Shown: positions 8,348 to 17,372 of the stretch, piece by piece | Numbering within the stretch: position 1 is the first letter of the stretch | Layout of the letters: each line of letters begins with the position of its first letter | NCBI RefSeq assembly: GCF_010731295.1 | Contig: NZ_AP022579.1 | Location: forward strand, 372,001 to 436,000 | Origin: Mycolicibacterium boenickei | Lineage (GTDB): Bacteria > Actinomycetota > Actinomycetes > Mycobacteriales > Mycobacteriaceae | Length of the DNA stretch: 64,000 nucleotides | Direction of reading: 5' to 3' | Translations under genes and position numbers: made by a program | Notes under the pieces: generated by a model | Database searches by the model: none | Told to the model about the DNA's origin: nothing | The model's input: only the letters and a program-made list of their open reading frames with translations

Positions 8348-9553
8348 CTAGGCGCCCAGCGGCGCCGTGGGGGTGAAGACGACCGGCATGGCCTCGGGCC
8401 CGCTGACGAAGTTGGCCGGACGCAGCGGCAACGCCTTGTCGTCGGCCAACCGCAGATCGGGCAGCCGGGTGAGCAGCCGCTCGAGCATGAGCCGCAGCTC
8501 CAGGCGGGCCAGCTGGTTTCCGAGGCAGAAGTGCGTCCCGAAGCCGAAAGCCAAGTGGCTGTTGGGGTTCCGGTCGATCCGGAACTCGTCGGGGTTCTCG
8601 AAGACTGCTTCGTCGAAGTTGGCAGATTCGAACATCAGCATGATCTTCTCGCCGGCCTTCAGGTCGGTGCCATGGAAGGTCGTATCGGCCGTCAGGGTCC
8701 GGCACATGTTCTTCACCGGCGAGGTCCAGCGCAGCGTCTCCTCGATGGCGCCGGGCAGCAGGGACTGGTCGGCTACCAGACGTTCCCACTGGTCACGGTG
8801 ACGCAAGAGCTGATCGGTACCGCCGGACAGCGTGTGGCGTGTGGTCTCATCGCCGCCGATCAGGATCAGCAGGGTCTCCATGACGATCTCGTCATCGCTC
8901 ATCCGCTGCCCCTCGACCTCGGCGTTCACCAGGATCGAGAAAAGATCGTCGGTCGGCTCGGCGCGCCGCTTGGCGATCACCTCCATGGTGAACGCGGTAT
9001 AGGCGGCGAACGTCTCCATCAGCATGTTGATGGCCGTCTCGTCGAGATGCGAACTCAGCCCGCAGACCAAGTCGTCCGACCACTTCAGCAGCATCTCGCG
9101 CTCGGTGGGCAGCACGCCGAGCATGTCGCCGATCACCGCCATCGGCAGCGGCGCGGCGATGTCGCGGACGAAGTCGCATTCCCCGCGTTCACACACCGCG
9201 TCGATCAGGGTGTCGCACAGGTTCACGATCGACGGCACCTTGTCCATCACCCGCTTGCGCGTGAAGCCCGAGTTGACCAGCTTGCGGCGCAACACATGTG
9301 CCGGGTCGTCCATGTCGATCATGTAGGGCATGCCCGGCTGATCGGGACGGATGCCACCGGCGTTGGAGAACAGTTCGGGGTTACGTTCGGCGTCGATCAC
9401 GGCCGCGTAAGTGGTGGCGGCCGCCAGTCCGTTGCGGTCCCGGAACACCGGCTGGTTGGCCCGCATCCAGCGGTAGGCCTCCCGCGCACCACCGTCGGCA
9501 TAGAAGTTGCCGTTGGTGAAATCAACGTCGGGCTTGGACAGTACTTGGGTCAC
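8348..9553 (-). CDS. cyp142: CYP142-type cytochrome P450 (cholesterol C26/C27 hydroxylase)
   Basis: A 401-residue soluble P450 expected to oxidise the terminal methyl of the cholesterol side chain, the first step of its beta-oxidation. The I-helix motif is GGDETTR, the ExxR motif is in EETLRW, and the heme loop FGFGTHFCLGNQ places the haem-ligating Cys at residue 343. The sequence matches M. tuberculosis CYP142A1 (Rv3518c) closely as I recall it. The start overlaps by four bases the stop of the upstream acetoacetate-decarboxylase-like gene, so the two form an operon. Confidence 0.93.
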   Translation of the reverse strand: MTQVLSKPDVDFTNGNFYADGGAREAYRWMRANQPVFRDRNGLAAATTYAAVIDAERNPELFSNAGGIRPDQPGMPYMIDMDDPAHVLRRKLVNSGFTRKRVMDKVPSIVNLCDTLIDAVCERGECDFVRDIAAPLPMAVIGDMLGVLPTEREMLLKWSDDLVCGLSSHLDETAINMLMETFAAYTAFTMEVIAKRRAEPTDDLFSILVNAEVEGQRMSDDEIVMETLLILIGGDETTRHTLSGGTDQLLRHRDQWERLVADQSLLPGAIEETLRWTSPVKNMCRTLTADTTFHGTDLKAGEKIMLMFESANFDEAVFENPDEFRIDRNPNSHLAFGFGTHFCLGNQLARLELRLMLERLLTRLPDLRLADDKALPLRPANFVSGPEAMPVVFTPTAPLGA

Positions 9554-10311
9554 GAAATCTCCTTGGCGTCAGCAAACGTCATCTGTACATTGCGGACCGA
9601 GCTGGACAACAACGCCCGTTTGGGCAGGCCCAGGGCCGCGAGTTCTGCGGCGTACGGGTGGTCACCGAGCCGGATTCGGACCCCACCCGGCCGGTAGCGC
9701 ACGCCGGAAAGCCGCATCTGGCCTTCGGTTTCGCGCAGCACGCCGTCGAGGTAGGAGAAAGTGGACTGCACCTGAGGCTTGGCGGTGAACGCCGACGGCA
9801 CCGGCAGGCCGGGCTTGAAATCCATCCCGACGGCCAGCCGGCCGTCGATGTTCACCTCGAAGCCGAACGGGCTGCCCTCATGAACCCCGGCCCCATTGTC
9901 CGCACCGCGAACGGTGAAGTCCGCCAAGACTTTCGGATAGCCCCAGATCTGCCTGCCGGCCTGCAGCGTGAATTCACCGTCAACCGGAAGGTGGTGCACG
10001 AAGGCGCCCGCCGAGCCGAGACCGCGTAGGCCCGAGGCCTCCGCACCGGGCCGGTTCACCATGACGTTGGTGCCGTACTCCAGGTACGGGCCCAGGTCGC
10101 CGTCGATGTAGTGCATCAGCATCAACACGACGATCGCGCGGTGCGGTCGGTGCCGATACACGCGCAGACCGCTGTAGTCGATCATGCGCTGCGCGGCATC
10201 GGCATCCACCGAGAACATCGCCATGTGTTGCACGGCGGTACGGATCTGCACCGGCATCGTCAACACGGTGCCGAGCACATTGTGCTGCGAGGCAGGAGTG
10301 GCGTCACTCAC
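9550..10311 (-). CDS. Acetoacetate-decarboxylase-family protein (Rv3519-like)
   Basis: A 253-residue protein of the acetoacetate decarboxylase fold. Family features are the ETEGQMRLSG strand near the C-terminus, the GREIWGYPK-like segment (GRQIWGYPKVLADF) and the conserved YLEYG segment. It lies where M. tuberculosis has Rv3519, just upstream of and overlapping cyp142. The family includes enzymes that use a lysine Schiff base; whether this member is a decarboxylase is not established. An operator-like region lies upstream at 10323-10360. Confidence 0.8.
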   Translation of the reverse strand: MSDATPASQHNVLGTVLTMPVQIRTAVQHMAMFSVDADAAQRMIDYSGLRVYRHRPHRAIVVLMLMHYIDGDLGPYLEYGTNVMVNRPGAEASGLRGLGSAGAFVHHLPVDGEFTLQAGRQIWGYPKVLADFTVRGADNGAGVHEGSPFGFEVNIDGRLAVGMDFKPGLPVPSAFTAKPQVQSTFSYLDGVLRETEGQMRLSGVRYRPGGVRIRLGDHPYAAELAALGLPKRALLSSSVRNVQMTFADAKEIS

Positions 10312-10322
10312 ACCAGTGAATC

Positions 10323-10360
10323 TAGAACCTTGAGTAGACAGGTTGCAACAAAGTGTCTAC
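10323..10360. promoter_or_regulatory. Degenerate KstR-like half-site and a second inverted repeat
   Basis: TAGAACCTTGAGTA (10323-10336) has one good KstR half-site but a poor second half. It overlaps a separate 7-bp inverted repeat, GTAGACA (10334-10340) and TGTCTAC (10354-10360). Both lie just upstream of the 10311 start. A regulatory role is plausible but unproven. Confidence 0.35.
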
Positions 10361-10374
10361 TGATCGGGAACGAA

Positions 10375-10424
10375 CAGACGCGGACGTGCCCGAAAACGCG
10401 CATTCACGGGCACCGGCGCGTCTG
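10375..10424. terminator. Long two-part hairpin downstream of the LLM oxidoreductase
   Basis: CAGACGCG (10375-10382) pairs with CGCGTCTG (10417-10424), and inside it GTGCCCG (10386-10392) pairs with CGGGCAC (10407-10413), around a 14-base loop. It lies 19 bases past the stop of the leftward gene ending at 10444 and probably terminates it. There is no strong T run. Confidence 0.6.
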
Positions 10425-10443
10425 CTCGCGGCTGAAAACCGGC

Positions 10444-11475
10444 CTACACGAGGGCGGCGAGGTCCTTGATCTGCTCTACGGAGCGAGCGCCGACGACCAT
10501 CATGGTCACGCCCGAGGCCTCCCAGGCCTTGATCTGCCCCTTGACGTAGTCGAGGTCACCGACGATCGCCGAGTCATCGACCAATTCGTCGGGAATCACC
10601 TTGGCGGCTTCGTCTTTGCGATCGCTGCGGAACAGCTTGGTGACATCGTCGACGACCTCGGCGTAGCCCATCCGGCGGTAGACCTCGGCGTGGAAGTTGG
10701 TGTCCTCAGACCCCATACCGCCCATGTACAGCGCCAGGTGCGGCTTCATCAGCTCCATGATCGCGGGCCGGTCGTCGGTCACCACCACCTGTGCGGTCGC
10801 GCAGATCTCGAACGTCTCCCGCGTATGCCGGGCGCCCGGGCGGGCGAAGCCCTCGTCCAGCCACTCGTTGTACATGCCTGCAATGCGCGGCGAGTAGAAG
10901 ATCGGCAGCCAGCCGTCGGCGATCTCGGCGGCCAACGCGACGTTCTTGGGGCCCTCGGCACCGAGCATCACCGGGATGTCGGCACGCAGCGGATGAGTTA
11001 TCGGCTTGAGGTTCTTGCCCAGGCCCGTGGTGCCCTCGCCGGTCACCGGCAGCGGGTAGTGCGGGCCGGCGCTGTGCACCGGAGCCTCGCGCGCCCAGAC
11101 CTGACGCAGGATGTCGATGTACTCGCGGGTGCGGGCCAGCGGCTTGGGAAATTTCGCGCCGTACCAGCCCTCGACCACCTGCGGCCCGGACACCCCGAGA
11201 CCGAGGATGTGGCGGCCGCCAGAGAGGTGATCCAGCGTCAGTGCGGCCATCGCGCACGCGGTCGGGGTACGGGCGGACATCTGGATCACCGAGGTGCCCA
11301 GGCGCATGCGGGTGGTTTCGCGGCCCCACCAGGCCAGCGGGGTGTAGGCGTCCGAGCCCCAGGCCTCTGCGGTGAACACGGTGTCGAAGCCCTCCGCCTC
11401 GGCCGCGGCCACGAGTTCGGCGTGGTTGGTGGGCGGCTGCGCGCCCCAGTATCCGAGTTGCAGACCCAGCTTCAT
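10444..11475 (-). CDS. F420-dependent LLM-class oxidoreductase (Rv3520c-like)
   Basis: A 343-residue luciferase-like (beta/alpha)8-barrel oxidoreductase, expected to use coenzyme F420. Features are the N-terminal LGLQLGYWG strand, the FDTVFTAEAWGSDAYTPLAW active-site region, RLGTSVIQM, and the cofactor-binding GRHILGLGVSGPQVVEGW segment. Its location matches Rv3520c. It is divergent from the DUF35 gene across a strong KstR box, so it belongs to the sterol regulon. The physiological substrate is unknown. Confidence 0.87.
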   Translation of the reverse strand: MKLGLQLGYWGAQPPTNHAELVAAAEAEGFDTVFTAEAWGSDAYTPLAWWGRETTRMRLGTSVIQMSARTPTACAMAALTLDHLSGGRHILGLGVSGPQVVEGWYGAKFPKPLARTREYIDILRQVWAREAPVHSAGPHYPLPVTGEGTTGLGKNLKPITHPLRADIPVMLGAEGPKNVALAAEIADGWLPIFYSPRIAGMYNEWLDEGFARPGARHTRETFEICATAQVVVTDDRPAIMELMKPHLALYMGGMGSEDTNFHAEVYRRMGYAEVVDDVTKLFRSDRKDEAAKVIPDELVDDSAIVGDLDYVKGQIKAWEASGVTMMVVGARSVEQIKDLAALV

Positions 11476-11511
11476 TTAGATTGCCTTCCCACGTGTCCTT
11501 GCCACGATTGT

Positions 11512-11525
11512 TAGAACCTGTTCTA
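11512..11525. promoter_or_regulatory. KstR-type operator (LLM oxidoreductase / DUF35-ltp operon)
   Basis: TAGAACCTGTTCTA is a near-perfect palindrome fitting TnnAACnnGTTnnA. It lies between divergent genes starting at 11475 and 11534, so it can control the long rightward ltp4-ltp3 operon. Confidence 0.85.
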
Positions 11526-11533
11526 CTCGATGT

Positions 11534-12523
11534 GTGACAGCCAGCCAAAGCCGCCCGGCCTCGACAGATCACCGTGAGCCGCCACTTTCCGCGCCACTGA
11601 AACTGTCGTTTGACTACACCCGTTCAGTTGGTCCACTGCTCAGTCAGTTCTTCACTGCCCTGCGCGAGCGCCGGATCGTCGGCGTGCGCGGGTCTGACGG
11701 ACGCGTGCACGTGCCACCCGCTGAGTATGACCCGGTCACCTACGAGGCCCTGACCGAGGTCGTGCCCGTATCCAGCGTGGGGACCGTCGTGTCCTGGACC
11801 TGGCAGCCAGAGCCCCTCGAGGGCCAGCCGCTGGACCGGCCGTTCGCCTGGGCGTTGATCAAGCTCGACGGCGCCGACACTCCGCTGCTGCATGCCGTGG
11901 ACGCCAAGGAAGGCGAACTGAGCACCGGCGCCCGGGTACGTGTCCACTGGGTCGACGAGCCGGTCGGCGCGATCACCGACATCGCGTACTTCGTCCCCGG
12001 CGAGACCGCTGAGGACGTCCCGGCGGTCAGCGATGATCGCGACCCGGTGACCATGCTCGTGGTGCCCTCGGCCATCGAGATCCGACACACGGCTTCTCAG
12101 CCGGAGAGCACGTACCTCCGGGGTCTGCGCGACGGCAAACTGCTGGGCGCACGCACCGGAGACACCGGCAAGGTGTACTTCCCACCCAAGGAAGCCGATC
12201 CGGCCACCGGCAAGGAGCTCGACCAGTTCGTCGAGCTGGTCGACAAGGGCACGGTCACCACGTTCGCGATCATCAACATCCCGTTCGCCGGCCAGCGCAT
12301 CAAGCCGCCGTACGTCGCGGCCTACGTGCTGCTCGACGGTGCCGACATCCCGTTCCTGCATCTGGTGACCGATATCGACGCGTCCGAGGTACGGATGGGC
12401 ATGCGCGTGGAAGCGGTGTGGAAGCCCCAGGAGGAATGGGGCCTCGGCATCGACAACATCTCGCACTTCCGGCCGACGGGTGAGCCCGACGCCGACTACG
12501 ACAGCTACAAGCACCACCTGTAA
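11534..12523 (+). CDS. Tandem DUF35 (OB-fold/zinc-ribbon) acyl-CoA-associated protein
   Basis: A 329-residue protein made of two DUF35-like units, at about residues 20-155 and 160-310. Both units carry a FTALRERRIVGVR or YLRGLRDGKLLGAR helix, a VHVPPAEYDP or VYFPPKEADP strand, and an OB-fold half ending in WQPEPL/AYVLLDGAD. DUF35 proteins bind acyl-CoA and pair with thiolase-like Ltp or ChsH-type enzymes; here it immediately precedes ltp4 and ltp3, which supports a complex with one of them. It matches Rv3521 in position. The GTG at 11534 lies only nine bases past the KstR box, so the transcript leader is very short or the real start is slightly downstream. Confidence 0.82.
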   Translation: MTASQSRPASTDHREPPLSAPLKLSFDYTRSVGPLLSQFFTALRERRIVGVRGSDGRVHVPPAEYDPVTYEALTEVVPVSSVGTVVSWTWQPEPLEGQPLDRPFAWALIKLDGADTPLLHAVDAKEGELSTGARVRVHWVDEPVGAITDIAYFVPGETAEDVPAVSDDRDPVTMLVVPSAIEIRHTASQPESTYLRGLRDGKLLGARTGDTGKVYFPPKEADPATGKELDQFVELVDKGTVTTFAIINIPFAGQRIKPPYVAAYVLLDGADIPFLHLVTDIDASEVRMGMRVEAVWKPQEEWGLGIDNISHFRPTGEPDADYDSYKHHL

Positions 12524-12536
12524 AGGGAAACCTCAC

Positions 12537-13601
12537 ATGACTCTTCGTGATGTCGCTGTCGTCGGTTTTGCACATGCCCCGCATGTGCGCCGCACTGATG
12601 GCACCACCAACGGCGTCGAGATGCTGATGCCGTGTTTCGCCAGCCTGTATGAAGAGCTCGGCCTGCAGCAGACCGACATCGGCTTCTGGTGCTCCGGCTC
12701 TTCCGATTACCTTGCCGGCCGGGCCTTCTCGTTCATCTCGGCGATCGACTCGATCGGCGCGGTGCCGCCGATCAACGAATCGCACGTCGAGATGGACGCC
12801 GCCTGGGCGCTGTACGAGGCCTACATCAAGATCCTGACCGGCGAGGTGGAGACCGCGCTGGTCTACGGCTTCGGCAAGTCCTCGGCCGGAGTCCTCCGTC
12901 GGGTGCTGGCCCTTCAGACCGATCCGTACACCGTCGCGCCGCTGTGGCCGGATGCGGTGTCGCTGGCCGGACTTCAGGCCCGCTTCGGGCTGAATGCCGG
13001 TAAGTGGACCGCTGAGCAGATGGCCCAGGTGGCCCTGGATTCGTTCGCCGCGGGTGGTCGGGTCGACTCCGTCGAGTCCGCTTCGAGCGTCGCCGAGCTG
13101 CTGGACCGCCCGTTCTTCGCCGATCCGCTGCGCCGCCACGACATCGCCCCGATCACCGACGGCGCATCGGCCATCGTCCTGGCTGCCGGCGACCGGGCGC
13201 GTGAACTTCGCGAAAACCCGGCCTGGATCACCGGTTTCGAGCACCGCATCGAGACCCCGGTGCTCGGTGCCCGCGATCTGACCGTCTCGACCTCCACCGC
13301 TGCCTCGGCGCAAGCCGCCACGGGCGGTGACGTGAGCTCGATCGAGGTGGCCGAGATCTACGCCCCGTTCACCCACCAGCAGCTGATCCTCACCGAGGCG
13401 ATCGGGCTGGGCGAGAACACGAAGGTCAATCCGTCGGGCGGCGCGTTGGCCGCCAACCCGATGTTCTCGGCCGGTCTGGAACGCATCGGCTTCGCCGCGC
13501 AGCACATCTTCGACGGATCCGCCGGGCGCGTGCTGGCGCACGCCACCAGCGGCGCTGCGCTGCAACAGAATCTGGTCGCGGTCCTGGAGGGCAAGAACTA
13601 A
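12537..13601 (+). CDS. ltp4: Thiolase-like lipid-transfer protein Ltp4
   Basis: A 354-residue thiolase-superfamily protein of the SCP-x/Ltp group, expected to act on a steroid-CoA (thiolysis or retro-aldol cleavage). Family features are VAVVGFAHAPHVRR at the start, SHVEMDAAWALYEAY near the usual nucleophile region, ITDGASAIVLAAGDRA, and VNPSGGALAANPM. The usual thiolase Cys at the SHVEM position is not obvious, which is common in aldolase-like members. It corresponds to Rv3522. The start at 12537 follows the DUF35 stop by 13 bases with an AAAGGGAAA ribosome-binding sequence, and the stop overlaps the ltp3 start. Confidence 0.88.
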   Translation: MTLRDVAVVGFAHAPHVRRTDGTTNGVEMLMPCFASLYEELGLQQTDIGFWCSGSSDYLAGRAFSFISAIDSIGAVPPINESHVEMDAAWALYEAYIKILTGEVETALVYGFGKSSAGVLRRVLALQTDPYTVAPLWPDAVSLAGLQARFGLNAGKWTAEQMAQVALDSFAAGGRVDSVESASSVAELLDRPFFADPLRRHDIAPITDGASAIVLAAGDRARELRENPAWITGFEHRIETPVLGARDLTVSTSTAASAQAATGGDVSSIEVAEIYAPFTHQQLILTEAIGLGENTKVNPSGGALAANPMFSAGLERIGFAAQHIFDGSAGRVLAHATSGAALQQNLVAVLEGKN

Positions 13602-14785
13602 TGGCTAACAAAGCAGCGGTCCTCGGAACGGGCCAGACCAAGTACGTGGCCAAGCGTCACGACGTGTCGATGAACGGCCTGGTGCGCGAGGCCATCGACA
13701 AGGCGCTCGCCGATTCCGGTTCCACCATGGCCGATATCGATGCCGTCGTGGTCGGCAAGGCGCCGGACTTCTTCGAGGGCGTGATGATGCCCGAGCTGTT
13801 CATGGCCGACGCCACCGGCGCCACCAACAAGCCGCTGATCCGCGTCCACACCGCCGGTTCGGTGGGCGGCTCGACCGCGATCGTGGCCGCCAGCCTGGTC
13901 AAGTCCGGCAAGTACCGCCGGGTGCTGACCATGGCCTGGGAGAAGCAGTCGGAGTCGAACGCCATGTGGGCGTTGAGCATTCCGGTGCCGTTCACCAAGC
14001 CGGTGGGCGCGGGTGCGGGTGGATACTTCGCGCCCCACGTGCGCGCCTACATCCGGCGCTCGGGCGCACCGGACCACATCGGTGCGATGGTGGCGGTCAA
14101 GGACCGGCTCAACGGCGCCAAGAACCCGCTGGCGCACCTGCATCAGCCCGACATCACCCTGGAGAAGGTGATGGCCTCGCAGATGCTGTGGGACCCGATC
14201 CGGTTCGACGAGACCTGCCCGTCCTCCGACGGTGCCGCGGCCATGGTGATCGGCAACGAGGAAGCCGCGGACACTCGCGTCGCCGAGGGGCATCCGGTCG
14301 CGTGGATCCACGCCACCGCCCTGCGTACCGAACCGCTGGCCTACTCCGGCCGTGACCAGGTCAACCCGCAGGCCGGTCGCGACGCCGCGGCCGCGCTGTG
14401 GCGCGATGCCGGCATCACCAGCCCGATCGACGAGATCGACGTGGCCGAGGTGTACGTGCCGTTCTCGTGGTTCGAGCCGATGTGGTTGGAGAACCTCGGT
14501 TTTGCCGCCGAGGGCGAGGGCTGGAAGCTCACCGAAGCCGGCGAGACGGCCATCGGCGGGAAGATCCCGTTCAACGCCTCCGGCGGTGTGCTGTCGAGCA
14601 ACCCGATCGGCGCCTCGGGCATGATCCGGTTCGCCGAATCGGCGATCCAGGTGATGGGCAAGGCCGGCGACCACCAGGTCGAGGGCGCCCGCAAGGCACT
14701 CGGTCATGCCTACGGCGGTGGCGCGCAGTACTACTCGATGTGGGTGGTGTCATCGGATAAACCTGCGGACAAGCCGGCCTCATGA
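13601..14785 (+). CDS. ltp3: Thiolase-like lipid-transfer protein Ltp3
   Basis: A 394-residue thiolase-superfamily protein homologous to Ltp3 (Rv3523). Segments IRVHTAGSVGGSTAIVAAS, CPSSDGAAAMVIG, EVYVPFSWFEP and FNASGGVLSSNPIGASG are typical; the last contains the conserved loop, and HAYGGGAQY the C-terminal active-site loop. The first base of its ATG is the last base of the ltp4 stop (TAATG), so the two are translationally coupled and may work as a heteromer with the DUF35 protein. A specific reaction in steroid side-chain cleavage is inferred from context. Confidence 0.88.
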   Translation: MANKAAVLGTGQTKYVAKRHDVSMNGLVREAIDKALADSGSTMADIDAVVVGKAPDFFEGVMMPELFMADATGATNKPLIRVHTAGSVGGSTAIVAASLVKSGKYRRVLTMAWEKQSESNAMWALSIPVPFTKPVGAGAGGYFAPHVRAYIRRSGAPDHIGAMVAVKDRLNGAKNPLAHLHQPDITLEKVMASQMLWDPIRFDETCPSSDGAAAMVIGNEEAADTRVAEGHPVAWIHATALRTEPLAYSGRDQVNPQAGRDAAAALWRDAGITSPIDEIDVAEVYVPFSWFEPMWLENLGFAAEGEGWKLTEAGETAIGGKIPFNASGGVLSSNPIGASGMIRFAESAIQVMGKAGDHQVEGARKALGHAYGGGAQYYSMWVVSSDKPADKPAS

Positions 14786-15669
14786 CCCGCATGAAGTACA
14801 CGCTCAGCGTGGCAATGGGCCCGCTCGAGCATCTGACCGGGTTGGCCCGCACCGCAGAGGAAGTCGGGTTCGATTCGATCGCGCTGCCCGACTCGCTGTT
14901 CTACATGGAGAAGCAGGCCGCGGACTATCCGTACACCCCGGACGGTTCGCGGATGTGGAATGCCGAGACCCCGTGGGTCGATCCGCTGATCGCGGCGGCC
15001 TCGATGGGGGCGGCGACCTCGACGCTGCGGTTCTACACCAACGTCATGAAGCTCGGGTCGCGTAATCCGCTGCTGCTGGCCCGGCAGGTCGGCTCGGTGG
15101 CCAACCTGACCAACAACCGATTCGGCTTCGGCGTCGGAATCGGCTGGGCACCTGAGGAGTTCGAGTGGTGCGGGGTCCCGTTCGCCAAGCGCGGCGCCCG
15201 CGTCGACGAGATGATCGAGGTGCTCAAGCTCGTGCTCGGCGGCGGCATGGTCGAGTTCCACGGCGAGTTCTACGATTTCGAGCGCCTGCAGATGAGCCCG
15301 GCCCCGTCGCAGCCCGTCCCGTTCTACGTGGGCGGGCACACCCCGGTTGCCCTCAAGCGGGCCGCCCGGGTGGGTGACGGCTGGACCAGCGCGATGATGA
15401 CGTGCGCGCAGCTGGCCGAGACCGTGACGGCCATCAACAAGCTGCGGGCCGAATACGGCCGTGCCGATGAGCCGTTCGAGTTCCAGTCGGTGTGCATCGA
15501 CAAGTTCGACCTCGACGGCCATCGCGAGCTGGCCGAGGCAGGCATCACCGACAACATCGTCATCCCCTGGATGCTCGAGGGACTCGGCTTCGACGCTCCC
15601 CTGGAGAAGAAGCAGGATTCGCTCAAGCGGTTCGCCGACACCTATATCCACTCCGGCTGGCAGGACTGA
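14782..15669 (+). CDS. F420-dependent LLM-class oxidoreductase
   Basis: A 295-residue luciferase-like monooxygenase-fold protein. The LTGLARTAEEVGFDSIALPDS start, the RFGFGVGIGWAPEEFEW cofactor region and the PVPFYVGGHTPVALKRAARVGDGW segment are typical of F420-linked members. Its start overlaps the ltp3 stop (ATGA), placing it in the KstR-controlled operon. It is a different subgroup from the 10444 gene. The substrate is unknown; steroid-CoA or ring intermediates are the natural guess. Confidence 0.85.
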   Translation: MTRMKYTLSVAMGPLEHLTGLARTAEEVGFDSIALPDSLFYMEKQAADYPYTPDGSRMWNAETPWVDPLIAAASMGAATSTLRFYTNVMKLGSRNPLLLARQVGSVANLTNNRFGFGVGIGWAPEEFEWCGVPFAKRGARVDEMIEVLKLVLGGGMVEFHGEFYDFERLQMSPAPSQPVPFYVGGHTPVALKRAARVGDGWTSAMMTCAQLAETVTAINKLRAEYGRADEPFEFQSVCIDKFDLDGHRELAEAGITDNIVIPWMLEGLGFDAPLEKKQDSLKRFADTYIHSGWQD

Positions 15670-15670
15670 C

Positions 15671-16090
15671 ATGGCCATCACCAATCCCGAACACCCAGCG
15701 CATCTGGCGGGCAAGCGATCCCGGGACGCCGTGGCGGCCCGGGACAAGCAGGCCTGGCTGGCCAATTTCGCCGACGACGCGATCGTGCAGGATCCCATCG
15801 GGCCGTCGTTCTTCGATCCGGAGGGCAACGGGCACCGGGGCAAGGAAGCCATCGCGGCATTCTGGGACAAGGCCATCGCCCCGACTGACAACCTCGAGTT
15901 CAAGTTCGTCGACACGTACCAGTGCGGCACCGAGGAAGCCAACGTCGGCAGCATCGTGACGACGATGGGCGGGCACCGCATCACCACCCCGGGTGTCTTC
16001 ACCTACCGGGCCAACGATGCGGGGCAACTGGTGGCCTTGCGGGCCTACTGGGAAGTGGACCGCGCGAGCGCCGAGAAGATCGACAGCTAG
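15671..16090 (+). CDS. SnoaL-like / NTF2-fold protein
   Basis: A 139-residue protein of the SnoaL/ketosteroid-isomerase fold. Signs are the LANFADDAIVQDPIG segment, the GKEAIAAFWDKAIAP helix and the terminal VALRAYWEVDRA strand. It follows the LLM gene by one base and ends with a four-base convergent overlap with the next gene. Members of this fold isomerise, hydrate or simply bind small hydrophobic molecules. In this operon a role with a steroid intermediate is likely but unproven. Confidence 0.8.
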   Translation: MAITNPEHPAHLAGKRSRDAVAARDKQAWLANFADDAIVQDPIGPSFFDPEGNGHRGKEAIAAFWDKAIAPTDNLEFKFVDTYQCGTEEANVGSIVTTMGGHRITTPGVFTYRANDAGQLVALRAYWEVDRASAEKIDS

Positions 16091-16611
16091 ATCTCGGCGA
16101 GGCCCGTCAGGTAACGCTCGGCCAGTTCGCGGTACGCCGCGGGATTGGTCTGCACCCAGGTCTGCGCGCCGGTGCCCGCGATGGGTCCCCGGATCTTCGC
16201 GGGCGCACCGGTGACCAGAACCTCGTCGGGAATCTTGGTCCCCCCGACCACCAGTGAATGCGCCGCGATCAGGCTGCGCCGGCCAATCACCGCCCCGTCG
16301 AGCACCGTGCAGTGGTTGGCGATCAGCGCCTCCTCCCCCACGTGCGCACCGTGCACGACACACATGTGGGCGACCGTCGCACCGGGGCCGATGTCGACCG
16401 GGATCCCCGGTGGCGCGTGCAGCACCGACCCGTCCTGAACGTTGGCGCCCTCGCGGATGACGATCGGGGCGAAGTCACCTCGCAACACGGTGTTGAACCA
16501 CACGGACGCACCGGCCTCGACCGTCACGTTGCCGATCAGTGTTGCCGTCGGGGCGACGAATGCGCTTGGGTCGACCACGGGCGCCCGGCCCTCGAACGAA
16601 TACAGCGGCAT
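16087..16611 (-). CDS. Gamma-carbonic-anhydrase-like left-handed beta-helix protein (Rv3525c-like)
   Basis: A 174-residue hexapeptide-repeat protein. The left-handed beta-helix repeats (for example ATLIGNVTVEAGASVWF, IREGANVQDGSVLHA, IGPGATVAHMCVVHG) run through most of the length. Histidines in VLHA, VAHMCVVHG and IANHC sit where gamma-carbonic anhydrases bind zinc. It matches Rv3525c closely as I recall. The ATG at 16611 (MPLYSFEG) gives the family start; an in-frame ATG nine bases upstream is also possible. It is leftward and convergent with the SnoaL gene, apart from the main operon. Confidence 0.87.
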   Translation of the reverse strand: MPLYSFEGRAPVVDPSAFVAPTATLIGNVTVEAGASVWFNTVLRGDFAPIVIREGANVQDGSVLHAPPGIPVDIGPGATVAHMCVVHGAHVGEEALIANHCTVLDGAVIGRRSLIAAHSLVVGGTKIPDEVLVTGAPAKIRGPIAGTGAQTWVQTNPAAYRELAERYLTGLAEI

Positions 16612-16672
16612 CGTCCACATATACCGCAGGAAACGGGCGCCGGCGCAGCGACGCGTACCCTGAACAGTAACT

Positions 16673-17308
16673 ATGTCGCTCACGACAACCAATTACCCCA
16701 GGTTCTTGATCACCACAGGCCTTGCCGCGGCCATCGTCGGCACGGCGGTCGCATGCTCCCCCACCGGCGATGCACCGAGTACGCCGTGGGTTGCCACGCC
16801 GTCCGCCCCGTCATCGTCCGCGGCGCCGAAATCGCCGAAGTCGCAGGCATCCGACTACAGCCACCTGCTGCTCCAGGCCGAGGACGTCAGCATTCCGCCG
16901 GACACGTTCACGGCCCGGTCCAGCAACGTCAATCCCGATGGTCAATCCGGGGCGAGTGCGCTGTTCGTCAACGCCGACGACACTCGGGCGATCGCCGACA
17001 CGATCCTGATCTACCCGGATGTGGCGACCGCGACGGCGACGCTCAAGCAGGCGTCTGCGGCGGTGAGCACCATGGTCACCGGAGGCCAACCGGAGCCGGT
17101 GCCGGTGGGGACGAACGGCACCGTGATATCGGGGACGGCGCCCGACGGAAAGAAAGCCGTGACGCTGCTGATGTACACCCAGGGACGCGCCGTGGTGCGC
17201 CTCGAGTTCGACAGCAACCCGGATGATCCGGTGTCACCGCAGACGGTGGCCAGTGTCGGACGGATGCAGCAGATTGCGCTGCGAATCGGACTTCCGGAGC
17301 GGGAGTAA
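16673..17308 (+). CDS. Putative secreted lipoprotein
   Basis: A 211-residue protein with a hydrophobic leader (FLITTGLAAAIVGTAVAC) ending in a lipobox-like AVAC-S, then a Ser/Pro/Ala-rich linker to about residue 60. The remainder is a globular domain with repeated TLKQASAAVSTMV-type helices and a VVRLEFDSNP strand, resembling mycobacterial sensor/Lpq lipoproteins. It occupies the position of Rv3524, just upstream of kshA, but I cannot confirm orthology. Cell-surface location is inferred from the leader. The lipobox has Ala rather than Leu at -3, so plain secretion is an alternative. Confidence 0.7.
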   Translation: MSLTTTNYPRFLITTGLAAAIVGTAVACSPTGDAPSTPWVATPSAPSSSAAPKSPKSQASDYSHLLLQAEDVSIPPDTFTARSSNVNPDGQSGASALFVNADDTRAIADTILIYPDVATATATLKQASAAVSTMVTGGQPEPVPVGTNGTVISGTAPDGKKAVTLLMYTQGRAVVRLEFDSNPDDPVSPQTVASVGRMQQIALRIGLPERE

Positions 17309-17372
17309 AGGCCGTTCACGACGGGTATGCCGCAGGTCACGCCTGAATTATTGCCATCCGGGCTCAAAAAAC